Assembly (NCBI RefSeq): GCF_016937615.1
Contig: NZ_JAFHKI010000017.1
Span: 1-40,753 of the forward strand
From: Pseudomonas lactucae
Lineage (GTDB): Bacteria; Pseudomonadota; Gammaproteobacteria; Pseudomonadales; Pseudomonadaceae
DNA length: 40,753 nt
Direction of reading: 5' to 3'
A program made the position numbers and the translations under genes. Of this stretch, positions 1 to 8,508 are shown one piece after another. Position 1 is the first letter of the stretch. Each line of letters begins with the position of its first letter. The notes under the pieces are model-generated. The model was not told the origin of the DNA, searched no databases, and was given only the letters and a program-made list of their open reading frames with translations.

Positions 1-94
1 TGAACCGAAAGTTCGACGCTTACAAAACACCGACAGCTGTCACATACCCAATTTGCTGAAGCGAGGCCAACAGGTCACGACTCAGTACCCGAAT
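1..94 (+). other. 23S-5S rRNA intergenic spacer (partial)
   Basis: These bases immediately precede the first 5S gene and resemble the 23S-5S spacer of Pseudomonas rRNA operons as I remember it (for example the stretch around 40-68). The 23S gene itself would lie just left of the window. No coding capacity is apparent; a reverse-strand reading frame across the spacer and 5S is a shadow. The assignment is by recall of the Pseudomonas spacer and by position. Confidence 0.7.
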
Positions 95-214
95 TTCTTG
101 ACGACCATAGAGCATTGGAACCACCTGATCCCATCCCGAACTCAGCAGTGAAACGATGCATCGCCGATGGTAGTGTGGGGTTTCCCCATGTGAGAGTAGG
201 TCATCGTCAAGATT
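95..214 (+). rRNA. rrf: 5S ribosomal RNA, copy 1
   Basis: A 120-nt Pseudomonas-type 5S rRNA, component of the 50S subunit. The 5' strand (TTGACGACC at 98) pairs with the 3' strand (GGTCATCGTCAA near 199-210) to form helix I. The internal loop segments CCTGATCCCATCCCGAACTC and GTAGTGTGGGG are the usual conserved blocks. It follows a 23S-5S spacer, so it is the distal gene of an rRNA operon whose 16S and 23S genes are outside the window. Exact ends are approximate by a few bases. Confidence 0.95.
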
Positions 215-221
215 AAATTCC

Positions 222-262
222 AAAACCCCTGTTTGCTCAAGCAAACAGGGGTTTTGTTTTTG
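222..262 (+). terminator. Intrinsic terminator after 5S copy 1
   Basis: A perfect 15-bp stem (222-236 with 241-255) closes a TCAA tetraloop and is followed by a T-rich tail (GTTTTTG). It lies 7 nt after the 5S 3' end. Transcription must read past it, or start anew, for the second 5S to be made. Confidence 0.93.
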
Positions 263-318
263 TAGAAGTCCTAGATTTTAACCGGCACGTTGCGATGCAA
301 CGGTCTGGTAAACAGAAT

Positions 319-438
319 TTCTTGACGACCATAGAGCATTGGAACCACCTGATCCCATCCCGAACTCAGCAGTGAAACGATGCATCGCCGATGGTAGTGT
401 GGGGTTTCCCCATGTGAGAGTAGGTCATCGTCAAGATT
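319..438 (+). rRNA. rrf: 5S ribosomal RNA, copy 2 (tandem)
   Basis: A second 5S gene that appears identical to the first across the whole transcribed region, offset by 224 bp. The identity starts at about 315 (GAATTTC) and runs past the 3' end. The roughly 55 bp between the first terminator and this copy hold no obvious tRNA. Tandem 5S genes at the end of one rRNA operon are known in some Pseudomonas genomes. Confidence 0.95.
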
Positions 439-446
439 AAATTCCG

Positions 447-488
447 AAACCCCTGTCTGCTGACGCAGACAGGGGTTTTGTCGTTTTG
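447..488 (+). terminator. Intrinsic terminator after 5S copy 2
   Basis: A perfect 14-bp stem (447-460 with 465-478) with a TGAC loop and a T-rich tail. It is homologous to the terminator after copy 1, but stem and loop bases differ in a compensated way: GTTTGC/GCAAAC in the first is GTCTGC/GCAGAC here. Confidence 0.93.
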
Positions 489-588
489 AGGGGGTGATCC
501 GTACTCGTCTGATCTCCCGACTTAGCGCTGCGAAGCTCTACCGCCTGTCTATTTCTTACATGGAAAAGAGATTTTTCCCGATATCACC

Positions 589-615
589 TAAGTTTTACCT
601 TTACGTGGCCGAAAG
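589..615 (+). promoter_or_regulatory. Candidate sigma-28 (FliA) promoter of the chemoreceptor gene
   Basis: TAAGTTTT (589-596), an 11-nt spacer and GCCGAAAG (608-615) match the FliA consensus TAAAGTTT-N11-GCCGATAA at 6 of 8 positions in each half. Chemoreceptor genes are commonly in the FliA regulon, which supports the call. The transcript would start near 620. The rest of 489-677 shows no gene or hairpin that I can support. Confidence 0.5.
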
Positions 616-725
616 CCTGATGAGCCATGCGTGCACCGAAATAGAGCAGCTCCTAAGCCGTCTATATTGAACAAGGAATGTTCCTCTCGGCACGCTCCCC
701 CCATTTGGCAAAAGAAGTCGATGAA

Positions 726-2606
726 ATGAATCTCAAATTCAGCCATAAAATTCTGTTGGCCGCGTCAGGCGTTGTGGTTCTAGCCTTCGCGTTATTCACG
801 CTTTACAACGATTACCTACAGCGCAGTACGATCAAGCAGAACCTGGAGTCGTCCATTCAGCAATCCGGTGAGCTCACCGCCAGTAGTGTGCAGAACTGGC
901 TCAGTGGCCGAATACTGGTCCTTGAAAGTCTTACGCAGAATTTTGCTCACCAAGGCAATGCTGCGGACCTTCCAGGTTTGGTCGATCAGTCGGCGTTCAC
1001 CTCGAACTTCCAGTTCACCTATGTTGGTCAAACCAACGGTGTATTCACCCAGCGCCCGGACGCAAAAATGCCTGATGGCTATGACCCTCGTCAGCGTCCC
1101 TGGTACAAGCAAGCCGTGGCTGCCGATAAACCCATGCTCACGCCACCCTATATGGCTGCTGTGGGTGGGCAGATCGTCACCATCGCCATGCCAGTGAAAA
1201 AGAATGGCGAGCTGCTGGGTGTCGTTGGCGGTGACCTGAGCTTGCAAACCCTGGTGAAGATCATCAACTCCGTGGACTTCGGTGGCATCGGCCATGCGTT
1301 CCTGGTCAGCGGCGATGGCCAAGTCATCGTCAGCCCTGATCAGGATCAGGTGATGAAAAACCTTAAGGACATCTACCCAGGCACCAGCGTGCGGATAGAG
1401 AAGGTTAACCAGGACGTCGTTCTCAATGGCCAGGATCGTATTCTGTCATTCACGCCTATCAGCGGTTTGCCGGGGGCAGATTGGTACATCGGCCTGTCGA
1501 TCGATAAACAAAAAGCCTACGCCCCTTTGGGTAAGTTCCGGACTTCTGCGTTGATCGCCATGGTGATAGCCGTGGTCGCAATTGCTGTGCTCTTGAGCCT
1601 GCTGATCCAAGTGCTGTTACGGCCTCTGAATACCATGGGCGTCGCCATGCAGGATATCGCGCAGGGCGAGGGCGACCTGACTCGCCGTCTGGCCGTCACC
1701 AGCAAGGACGAGTTCGGCGAAGTGGCAAGCGCGTTCAATGAGTTTGTGGAGCGCATTCACGCCTCGATTTCTGAGGTGTCTTCGGCAACGCGCCAGGTTC
1801 ACGATCTGTCCCAACGCGTGATGGCTTCTTCCAACGCATCGATCATCGGCTCGGATGAGCAGAGCGCCCGCACCAACAGCGTCGCTGCAGCGATCAACGA
1901 GCTGGGCGCAGCCACCCAGGAAATCGCACGTAACGCCGCCGACGCTTCACAGCATGCCAGTGGCGCCAGCGAGCAGGCCGACGATGGACGCAAAGTGGTT
2001 GAGCAAACCATTCTGGCAATGTCTGAGCTTTCACAAAAGATCAGTTTGTCCTGCACCCAGATCGAAACTCTGAACGCCAGCACCGACAACATTGGCCACA
2101 TTCTTGACGTGATCAAGGGCATCTCCCAGCAAACCAATTTGCTCGCGCTCAACGCAGCGATTGAAGCAGCCCGTGCAGGGGAGGCCGGGCGTGGGTTTGC
2201 CGTCGTTGCAGACGAGGTGCGCAACCTGGCTCATCGCACCCAAGAGTCGGCCGAAGAAATTCACAAGATGATCACCTCGCTGCAAGTGGGCTCGCGCGAA
2301 GCGGTGACCACCATGAATGCCAGTCAAACATCCAGCGAGGAAAGCGTTCAGGTGGCCAACCAGGCCGGTGAGCGCCTTATCAGCGTGACGCAGCGGATCG
2401 TTGAAATCGATGGAATGAACCAGTCGGTCGCCGCAGCTACCGAAGAGCAGACTGCGGTGGTGGAAACACTCAACGTCGATATCAACCAGATCAACCTGTT
2501 GAACCAGCAGGGTGTGACCAATCTCAACGAAACCCTGAAGGACTGCGATGCCCTGTCGCAGCAGGCCAATCGGTTGAAGCAACTGGTCGACAGTTTCAAA
2601 ATCTGA
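726..2606 (+). CDS. Methyl-accepting chemotaxis protein, PctA-like dCACHE_1 receptor
   Basis: An inner-membrane chemoreceptor of 626 aa that signals to CheA/CheW. Order: TM1 (residues about 10-30), periplasmic double-Cache domain, TM2 (about 274-298), HAMP, and a cytoplasmic signalling hairpin with the highly conserved tip ([20 protein letters not shown]). It resembles P. aeruginosa PctA/PctB/PctC from N- to C-terminus. The amino-acid pocket residues corresponding to PctA R126, W128, Y129, Y144 and D173 are present (R124, W126, Y127, Y142, D170), but PctA D146 is replaced by Ala144. The start at 726 gives the family N-terminus [11 protein letters not shown]; an upstream ATG at 678 would add 16 residues not seen in relatives. 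No C-terminal CheR-binding pentapeptide. It stops 23 bp before the convergent mgoD. Confidence 0.93.
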   Translation: MNLKFSHKILLAASGVVVLAFALFTLYNDYLQRSTIKQNLESSIQQSGELTASSVQNWLSGRILVLESLTQNFAHQGNAADLPGLVDQSAFTSNFQFTYVGQTNGVFTQRPDAKMPDGYDPRQRPWYKQAVAADKPMLTPPYMAAVGGQIVTIAMPVKKNGELLGVVGGDLSLQTLVKIINSVDFGGIGHAFLVSGDGQVIVSPDQDQVMKNLKDIYPGTSVRIEKVNQDVVLNGQDRILSFTPISGLPGADWYIGLSIDKQKAYAPLGKFRTSALIAMVIAVVAIAVLLSLLIQVLLRPLNTMGVAMQDIAQGEGDLTRRLAVTSKDEFGEVASAFNEFVERIHASISEVSSATRQVHDLSQRVMASSNASIIGSDEQSARTNSVAAAINELGAATQEIARNAADASQHASGASEQADDGRKVVEQTILAMSELSQKISLSCTQIETLNASTDNIGHILDVIKGISQQTNLLALNAAIEAARAGEAGRGFAVVADEVRNLAHRTQESAEEIHKMITSLQVGSREAVTTMNASQTSSEESVQVANQAGERLISVTQRIVEIDGMNQSVAAATEEQTAVVETLNVDINQINLLNQQGVTNLNETLKDCDALSQQANRLKQLVDSFKI

Positions 2607-2629
2607 TCCGCTGATGACGGAGTAGGATC

Positions 2630-3094
2630 CTATGGCTTGGCCAGCAAGCGTCGTACATTCTCCAGGGCGCTGTTGGCGAAGTCTTGCACAAACTGCTCAA
2701 ACCCCTCCTGTGCGGCGTCCATGGGCTCGGCAATGATGGTCCAGGTGACTCTGGAGCATTGTGCTCCAAGTGCTTGAACACTGATCGCTGCCCACAATCG
2801 CGCCACGCCGAGGGTGTTGTAGATCGTGGTCCAGGTCATGTGCATGGCCTGCTCATCGCGACTATTGAGTTGCTCGACGACACAGTTGCCATCGCGAAAA
2901 ATTTTTTTGCGCAAAGCGCCCACACCCGTGCCGATCATTTCAATGTGCATAAGCGCAGGAATGAAGGCATCAAAGCCCGCAAACTGACCCACTACACTCC
3001 ACAGCCGACGGGCATGGCAATCAACCAAGGCAGAGGCCACAATCGGCACGCTGCTCGGGTTGCGGATTAACGTATCGGGTTGCAGCGGTTTCAT
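2630..3094 (-). CDS. mgoD: SRPBCC (polyketide cyclase/dehydrase-like) protein, MgoD/PvfD-like
   Basis: A 154-aa protein of the START/SRPBCC helix-grip type, to judge from length, the N-terminal VDCHARRLWSVVGQF segment typical of these folds and the C-terminal amphipathic helix. It is the last gene of the operon, 19 bp after the NRPS gene, and position and size match mgoD of the mgoBCAD operon (pvfD elsewhere). Its biochemical role is not firmly known; a small-molecule-binding or accessory role is an inference. The start at 3094 has AGGA 9 nt upstream; a longer frame to 3223 would overlap the NRPS gene and is not favoured. It converges on the chemoreceptor gene. Confidence 0.85.
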   Translation of the reverse strand: MKPLQPDTLIRNPSSVPIVASALVDCHARRLWSVVGQFAGFDAFIPALMHIEMIGTGVGALRKKIFRDGNCVVEQLNSRDEQAMHMTWTTIYNTLGVARLWAAISVQALGAQCSRVTWTIIAEPMDAAQEGFEQFVQDFANSALENVRRLLAKP

Positions 3095-3113
3095 AAGAAT
3101 GTCCTGAAGCGGT

Positions 3114-6100
3114 TCATAGAAAGCTGATGGCCTTGAGGTAGTTGCAGCCTTTGCTGAGTAGCTCTGTGTCTTTTTCGGGATACTGCTCTCCCATTTTCTG
3201 AACACCGCGTCGTGCGTTGCCATGAAGAATCATTGACGTGTCTCCTATGTCGTCATCCAAGTGATCCAGGTAAAAGCCCAGTACACCGAATAGAGCATTG
3301 TCCTGACCCACGGCGCCCAGAGCCCGCTGCCACTGCTTGATGTCCACCCGCTCGAACGGGTAGCCGGCCCCGCTGAAGGCGTCCAGGTAATGTTCCCAGC
3401 TCAACGGTTGAGGGTTGTGCAAGTTGAAGACGTTTTCATGGGGTTGGAAGCTGGCGCAGTGGAAGGCAATGAAGCGACTCAGGAAGTCCACTGGCATCAA
3501 GTCGAAGTTCAACTCCAGGCGAGGCAGCACACCCAATTGCAGAGACCCCTTGAGCATCAGCATCAGGCGGTTTTTATGCGGCCGGCAGACACCGTTACGG
3601 CTGTTGAAACTGATATTTCCCGGCCGGAGGATATTCACCCAGGCGCCTTGTTCGACGGCACGACCCAGCAACCGCTCCGCCACCCACTTGGACAGGTTGT
3701 AGCCATTCCTCACATACAGGGGCAGCGTCGCGGCGGCGGGTTCCTCAAGAACATGCCCCTGCGTGTCGATGCTGCTGGAAGCCGACAACGTCGAGACAAA
3801 GTTCAAGACTTTCTTGCTGTGGGTTTCGCACAAACGCAGGCACTCGAATATGGGATCGACGTTGTCCTTTGCCAGTGAGGCGTAGTCCATCACGTGGTTG
3901 ACCTGTGCTGCGTTGTGCACCAGCACACCAAACTCCCTGGCGAGGGATTCATATGCCTCGGTCGTCAAGCCCAATCGCGGCAAGCTGACATCGGCCGCGA
4001 AGACCCGCACGCGGCTCAAGTCCAGATGTTCCAGACGGTATTCGCGCAATGCCTGGGTAAACCGGGCCATTGCAAGCGCCCCCGGCTGCTCGCGTACCAG
4101 GCAGGCCACTTCGATTGCACCGCCCGCCAATAGCGCTTCGACAATATGCACGCCGACGAAACTGTTGGCCCCCGTCACGATGATTTTTCGCGGGTCCCCC
4201 ACGCGGTCCTCGTCCAGCGCGCTGATCGTCCACTCCCGCTGGGTATCCTCAAGCGCCTGGGCGGAGGAGGTGTCCGGTAGCTCACCATCCTCAAGCAACG
4301 TAGCGAGGGCACGGATCGTCGGCACTTCGATGAAATGGCTCAATGCGAAACTACGGCCAAACTGCTCGCGCACACGCAGCAGCAAGGTCGACAGCAAAAT
4401 CGAATGGCCGCCGAGATCGAAGAAGCTGCCATCGATGGATAACGCACCTGAGGGCAACTCCAGCAGTTCGCGCCACAACTGAGTCAATTGCGCTTGAAGC
4501 TCAGTGTTTGCATCGTCGTGGACAGGTAGGTCGGAACGAGGCGGCAGCGCCATGGCCAATAGTGCCTGGCGGTCGACTTTGCCGTTGATGGTGCGTGGCA
4601 TGCCTTGCAACTCGACCCAGGAGGCAGGTTGCATGTACTCCGGTAGCCACTGCCGTGCGTGTTGCTTGAGGGCTGGCATACTGGCGCCTGGCTCGGGTTG
4701 GGCGGCAAAACCGTGGATCCTGTCATCGCGATCGATGATCACTGCCACTTGTCGATACAGCCGACTGTCGCGCAAGCACTGCTCGATCTCCCGGGGCTCG
4801 ACCCTAAAGCCGCGGATCTTCACCTGATGATCGCGCCGCCCGCCCAGCAGGATGCCTGTAGGTGTCCACTGAGCCAGGTCGCCGCTGCGGTAGGCGCGAA
4901 GAACCTGGCCGCTGGGTATCGACAGCTCGACAAACGCACTATCAGCCTGCTCAGGCGCATTCACGTACCCCAGGCTCACCCCTGGACCGACGATGTAAAC
5001 CTCGCCCTGCACCTGTTCATCCACCGGTTGCAGGTTGTCGTCGAGGATCAGCACCTGGCTGTTGGCGATGGGCACGCCAATGTTTCGGTTGCTGTCTGCC
5101 GGTTGCAACCTGCGGTGAGTCACCAGCACCGTGGTTTCGGTGGGGCCATAGAGGTTATGGAGCTGGCACTGCCCGGCCAATCGCTCGATGGCAAGGGGTT
5201 CGCAGACATCGCCACCCGTGAGCAGGTGAGTGACGCCAAGCGGTTGATCCAGCGGCAGGATATTGAGCAGTGCGGGCGGCAGGAAAGCATGAGTGATGTA
5301 TTGCCGGCGCAGTAGCGCCACCAGTTGATGAGGGTCGCGTCGTTGCTCCTCGCCGGGGACGATCAACTGCGCACCGGCGATCAGCGCCGGGAAGATATCA
5401 ATCAATGACGAGTCGAAACTCAACGGTGAAAATTGCAGAACGCGACTGTGCTCGTCCAGCGCCATACAGACGCCGAACCATGCCGTGAAATGCGCCAGGT
5501 TGGCTTGGCTGAGCAGTGCACCCTTGGGGCGGCCCGTGGTGCCTGATGTATAGAGCACCATGCACGGCGCATCGGGGTCGGGCCGATGCTGCGTCAGATC
5601 GGATAAGCTGTCGGCGTTTCGTGGCCTGATAGCACTGACATCCAGCGCAATGAAACGCTCGCGCAGTGAGTGCTGACCGGCATCCAGCAATACGCCGGCC
5701 CTCGCATCTTCGAGCATGGCCTGATGGCGTTGAGGTGGCTGTTCGGGTTCCAGCGGCAGGTACACCGCGCCACTGCCCAGTACCGCAAGGATACTGGCAT
5801 ACAGCTCGATAGACTTTCCCAGGCACACGCCGACTACGGCTGGGGTTTCGAGCCCCTCCAGCGCTGGCCGCAATTGCTGTTGAATCGCCATTGCGCGGCT
5901 GTGCAGTTGCCGGTAGGTCCATGCCTTGCCGGCAATGTTCAACGCCGTTCGTTCGGAAAAGGCCTGAAGGCTCGCCTGTAAACGCTCGATCATTGGCACT
6001 TGGGCTTGTCGGCTTAGTCCTGGGTCAAAGGTACGGTTGAATCGATGTAAAAACGCAAGCGCCTCCAACCCTTGCAGGCTCTGTTCGGGCCAGTCGGTGG

Positions 6101-6494
6101 CGATGGTTGTCATGGCGAAATATTCGAGGTCTCGTGAAAAACAACTGACCTGCGTCGCGACCCAATCCACCAGCGCGCTCGTCACCCGTTGACGCATTCG
6201 TTGACCATTACCGCTGGGCTCTGCGGCGACGTCCAGTACGGCCAATACAGCTCGGTCACGGTCATAGAGGCGCAGCTGCAATGCGGGCAGCCCATACTCA
6301 GTGATGGGCCCCACGCCCAGGCGCAGGCTGATGCACATCGTTTTGCCCACATGGACCGGAAGAGGTTGGCTGCCATCATCAATCCACAGGTCGATGGTCT
6401 CATTACCCGAGACGTGCCCGTACTGTTCCAGCACCGGCCTGATCGCGTCCAGGGCTTTGCTGGAACCGTTCCAGCCGATCGTCAGGCGCTTCAT
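3114..6494 (-). CDS. mgoA: NRPS-like enzyme, adenylation-thiolation-thioester reductase (MgoA/PvfC)
   Basis: A 1126-aa cytoplasmic enzyme expected to activate one amino acid, load it on its carrier domain and release it by NAD(P)H-dependent reduction. An N-terminal region of about 160 aa has no recognised condensation motifs. The adenylation domain has A3 (YTSGTTGRPKG, about residue 313), A5 (NLYGPTETT), A7 (YRSGDL) and A8 (KIRGFRVEP). The carrier domain has the phosphopantetheine serine in GGHSILL (about residue 699). The C-terminal reductase has a Rossmann motif GANSFVG and a YNLSK catalytic pair. This A-T-R layout is that of MgoA/PvfC and HamD. ATGA overlap with mgoC shows translational coupling. 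Known relatives use leucine or valine; the substrate here is not determined. Confidence 0.93.
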   Translation of the reverse strand: MKRLTIGWNGSSKALDAIRPVLEQYGHVSGNETIDLWIDDGSQPLPVHVGKTMCISLRLGVGPITEYGLPALQLRLYDRDRAVLAVLDVAAEPSGNGQRMRQRVTSALVDWVATQVSCFSRDLEYFAMTTIATDWPEQSLQGLEALAFLHRFNRTFDPGLSRQAQVPMIERLQASLQAFSERTALNIAGKAWTYRQLHSRAMAIQQQLRPALEGLETPAVVGVCLGKSIELYASILAVLGSGAVYLPLEPEQPPQRHQAMLEDARAGVLLDAGQHSLRERFIALDVSAIRPRNADSLSDLTQHRPDPDAPCMVLYTSGTTGRPKGALLSQANLAHFTAWFGVCMALDEHSRVLQFSPLSFDSSLIDIFPALIAGAQLIVPGEEQRRDPHQLVALLRRQYITHAFLPPALLNILPLDQPLGVTHLLTGGDVCEPLAIERLAGQCQLHNLYGPTETTVLVTHRRLQPADSNRNIGVPIANSQVLILDDNLQPVDEQVQGEVYIVGPGVSLGYVNAPEQADSAFVELSIPSGQVLRAYRSGDLAQWTPTGILLGGRRDHQVKIRGFRVEPREIEQCLRDSRLYRQVAVIIDRDDRIHGFAAQPEPGASMPALKQHARQWLPEYMQPASWVELQGMPRTINGKVDRQALLAMALPPRSDLPVHDDANTELQAQLTQLWRELLELPSGALSIDGSFFDLGGHSILLSTLLLRVREQFGRSFALSHFIEVPTIRALATLLEDGELPDTSSAQALEDTQREWTISALDEDRVGDPRKIIVTGANSFVGVHIVEALLAGGAIEVACLVREQPGALAMARFTQALREYRLEHLDLSRVRVFAADVSLPRLGLTTEAYESLAREFGVLVHNAAQVNHVMDYASLAKDNVDPIFECLRLCETHSKKVLNFVSTLSASSSIDTQGHVLEEPAAATLPLYVRNGYNLSKWVAERLLGRAVEQGAWVNILRPGNISFNSRNGVCRPHKNRLMLMLKGSLQLGVLPRLELNFDLMPVDFLSRFIAFHCASFQPHENVFNLHNPQPLSWEHYLDAFSGAGYPFERVDIKQWQRALGAVGQDNALFGVLGFYLDHLDDDIGDTSMILHGNARRGVQKMGEQYPEKDTELLSKGCNYLKAISFL

Positions 6495-7429
6495 GCCCGC
6501 ACCGGCAGGAAGTTGTTCAGCGCTTGCGCCACGCTCGGCGTTTGCAGCAAACCGCTGTGTTGCAGGAAAGCCATGATATTGCCCATCAACGGATGCTGAC
6601 GGGTGATGGGGAACGCGAGCGCCCTGATTTCATCGCCCAATGCGCTGCGTACGCGGGTGCTGACGCCCAGGTGCTCGATCAGTTCTAGATCGAAGTTCTT
6701 TTGCAGGTCGTTGGTCAGGTAATGCGCCAGGAACGTTGGCAGTACCTGAGCGATGCTGTCACGGTCATTCGGGCTCGCGGCCTGCCAATAAAGGCGCACC
6801 AACCGAGTCCAGAATTGTGCGTGACGGCCCTCATCGAACAGGTGGTCGGCCATCAAGCCACGTATGGAGGCTTTGACGCTGCTGTCCTTGGAAAACGCGG
6901 CTACATCCTGGGTGACTGTGTTTTCGGCGATTGCCACTCCGATCAGTTCCACGGCATCGCGCAGATGGGCTGGCGCCTCTGCCTGTGCCGCCGGGAGTGC
7001 GCGGCTCAGTTCGATTTGCTCAGGCAACTGGAGCGGCCGTATGCCCGTCATGGCGACGGTTTGTTGCAGCAGGTCCAGTGCGACCAAGGCGTGGTAATCC
7101 TCGTCCACCACGACCGTCATTGCATCAATGCGACAGGCGAGGGGGAAGGGCAGCGAGAAGCGATTCTTGGCAATGCGGCGTGCGGTCCTGTCGACGATCT
7201 CGGTTTCGAAGATCACTACGTCGTTGATGAATTTGTAGAAGCTCTGCAACAGCACGAAGTCGCGCCACTGTGGGCAATGCTCCAGAAAGGTCGCGCTGAG
7301 TACCAGGGGTTGGCGACACAGCGGGTAGATCAGGTTGTCATCGTTTTCCAGCACACGGCGAGGGCGTGTGCGGATGGTTGCCCTGCGCTCCCAGTCATCG
7401 ATAATCGAAGGGTAGTCGGCGATGCTCAT
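6491..7429 (-). CDS. mgoC: AurF-family diiron N-oxygenase (MgoC/PvfB)
   Basis: A 312-aa protein of the p-aminobenzoate N-oxygenase (AurF) family, which oxidises an amine nitrogen at a non-haem diiron centre. Candidate metal ligands are the glutamate in IVFETE, the ExxH in DEDYHAL, the glutamate in AIAENTV, and the final HLFDEGRHAQFW motif. In characterised mgo, pvf and ham systems this enzyme is needed for the N-oxidised (diazeniumdiolate or pyrazine N-oxide) products. The start at 7429 has GGGAGG 8 nt upstream and overlaps the mgoB stop as ATGA; a longer frame to 7468 lacks such support. The stop overlaps the mgoA start in the same way. Confidence 0.92.
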   Translation of the reverse strand: MSIADYPSIIDDWERRATIRTRPRRVLENDDNLIYPLCRQPLVLSATFLEHCPQWRDFVLLQSFYKFINDVVIFETEIVDRTARRIAKNRFSLPFPLACRIDAMTVVVDEDYHALVALDLLQQTVAMTGIRPLQLPEQIELSRALPAAQAEAPAHLRDAVELIGVAIAENTVTQDVAAFSKDSSVKASIRGLMADHLFDEGRHAQFWTRLVRLYWQAASPNDRDSIAQVLPTFLAHYLTNDLQKNFDLELIEHLGVSTRVRSALGDEIRALAFPITRQHPLMGNIMAFLQHSGLLQTPSVAQALNNFLPVRA

Positions 7430-8184
7430 GGACGTACCTCCCGCAGCGACGCCCGCACCTCGTCCCAAAAACGGATACGGCTTTCCACGGCGGCAAGGGC
7501 TGCGTCGTCTGCTTGTGATGGGTAGGTCGGGTCTGCGCCGACCAGGCGTTCAAGCAGCAACCGGGCTGCCGGCGCGTGATTCTGAGCGTCCAGTTCGATA
7601 TGGCGTCTTAGATACCTGCACAAGGTTGGCGCCTGGTGATGAACAAACCCGTCGCTGTGCAGGATGCGCTCGAACAGAATCGGTATCACGGACTCGCGAC
7701 TGTGAAAGAACGCGGCCGCCACGCAATGAGTGGGGGCGTGCCGGGCGATGTGCAACGTATCCGTCACGAGACGGCTCACCCCGGCAGGCACATCGAGCCT
7801 GTGCAAGGCCGAGCTTGCTTCCAGGCCGTTGCGCTGCAGCGCAATGAAGCGGTTGATCACCACGGTGCTGGCGCCGACTTCGGCCATGGCTTCCAGGTAC
7901 AACTCGAAGTGGCTGCAATGGCCTTGCCGGGGATGCTCGTCCGACTCTTCGCCCAACACGATTTCATTGATCAGACGTGCGGCCTGCGGGTCGGCAGGGG
8001 GCAGCCAGGGCAAATGGGTGCAGGTCAGATCCTGTTGCAGGCGTTTGACGAGGGTCATGAAATCCCAAACAGAGAACACGTGGGTTTCCATGAAAAGTTG
8101 TAACTTTCGATGCGATGTTATTTCTTGGAACAGCGGGTGGCTACACAGTTGAATTTTCTTTTGTTCAAGTAACGGTGGGTACAT
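7426..8184 (-). CDS. mgoB: DUF3050 haem-oxygenase-like protein (MgoB/PvfA)
   Basis: A 252-aa protein with the DUF3050 pattern: an N-terminal HPLFQEITSH, a central LGEESDEHPRQGHCSHFELY and a C-terminal RRHIELDAQNHAP. The Glu and His residues in these motifs fit metal ligands of the haem-oxygenase-like diiron oxidase fold, which is an inference from family knowledge. It is the first gene of the four-gene operon, matching mgoB/pvfA, and its stop overlaps the mgoC start. The ATG at 8184 has AGG 9 nt upstream. In P. syringae the operon controls mangotoxin production through the signal leudiazen; in P. entomophila its counterpart controls virulence. Confidence 0.92.
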   Translation of the reverse strand: MYPPLLEQKKIQLCSHPLFQEITSHRKLQLFMETHVFSVWDFMTLVKRLQQDLTCTHLPWLPPADPQAARLINEIVLGEESDEHPRQGHCSHFELYLEAMAEVGASTVVINRFIALQRNGLEASSALHRLDVPAGVSRLVTDTLHIARHAPTHCVAAAFFHSRESVIPILFERILHSDGFVHHQAPTLCRYLRRHIELDAQNHAPAARLLLERLVGADPTYPSQADDAALAAVESRIRFWDEVRASLREVRP

Positions 8185-8508
8185 GGTTGATGCCTATAAG
8201 TTGTTGCGGCCGCAGAATGAATCCACGGTTGATTATTGTGTTCGGCAAAAAAGGGAACCGGTATCAGCCTGGCGACAGAGCGCGAGACTATGCGCAGACG
8301 CGAAATTGGCCTGCCTGGCTTAGTGATGGAAGATGATAAGCGGGTTAAACGATTTAGCGAGGGTATGAATGTACTAGAAGTTTTTCCAAATAATATTGGA
8401 GGTCAGAAAGTTGCTTATTAAAAGTGGGAGGTTTCTTAGGTGCGGAACACTGTCCTACAAGTAAAGTGTTCCGCGGCAGTTAGGATTGGCGGCGGGGGAG
8501 TAAGGAAC
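8185..8508. other. Intergenic region upstream of the mgo operon
   Basis: A 324-bp gene-free stretch between the GntR-type regulator and mgoB, both on the minus strand. The part nearest mgoB is mixed in composition and 8341-8430 is AT-rich, as expected for a promoter region. I see a strong inverted repeat at 8442-8474 but no convincing -35/-10 pair. Short open frames here have no recognisable protein character. Confidence 0.6.
8442..8474. repeat. Inverted repeat between regulator gene and mgo operon
   Basis: GCGGAACACT (8442-8451) and AGTGTTCCGC (8465-8474) are perfect 10-bp inverted arms around 13 bp. It lies 35 bp after the GntR gene stop and about 260 bp before mgoB. Neither side has a T-tract, so a standard intrinsic terminator is unlikely on either strand; a regulator-binding site or Rho-independent-like 3' stem are the alternatives. 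Confidence 0.6.

Noticed and set aside
20..244. Reverse-strand open frame across 5S copy 1
   Set aside because: It lies on a structural RNA gene and its terminator; the peptide has no protein-family character.
8386..8399. CCAA-ATAATA-TTGG small dyad upstream of mgoB
   Set aside because: Only 4-bp arms in an AT-rich stretch; expected by chance.
8236..8421. 61-codon plus-strand frame upstream of mgoB
   Set aside because: It is antisense to the mgo promoter region, with no Shine-Dalgarno site or conserved-looking sequence.
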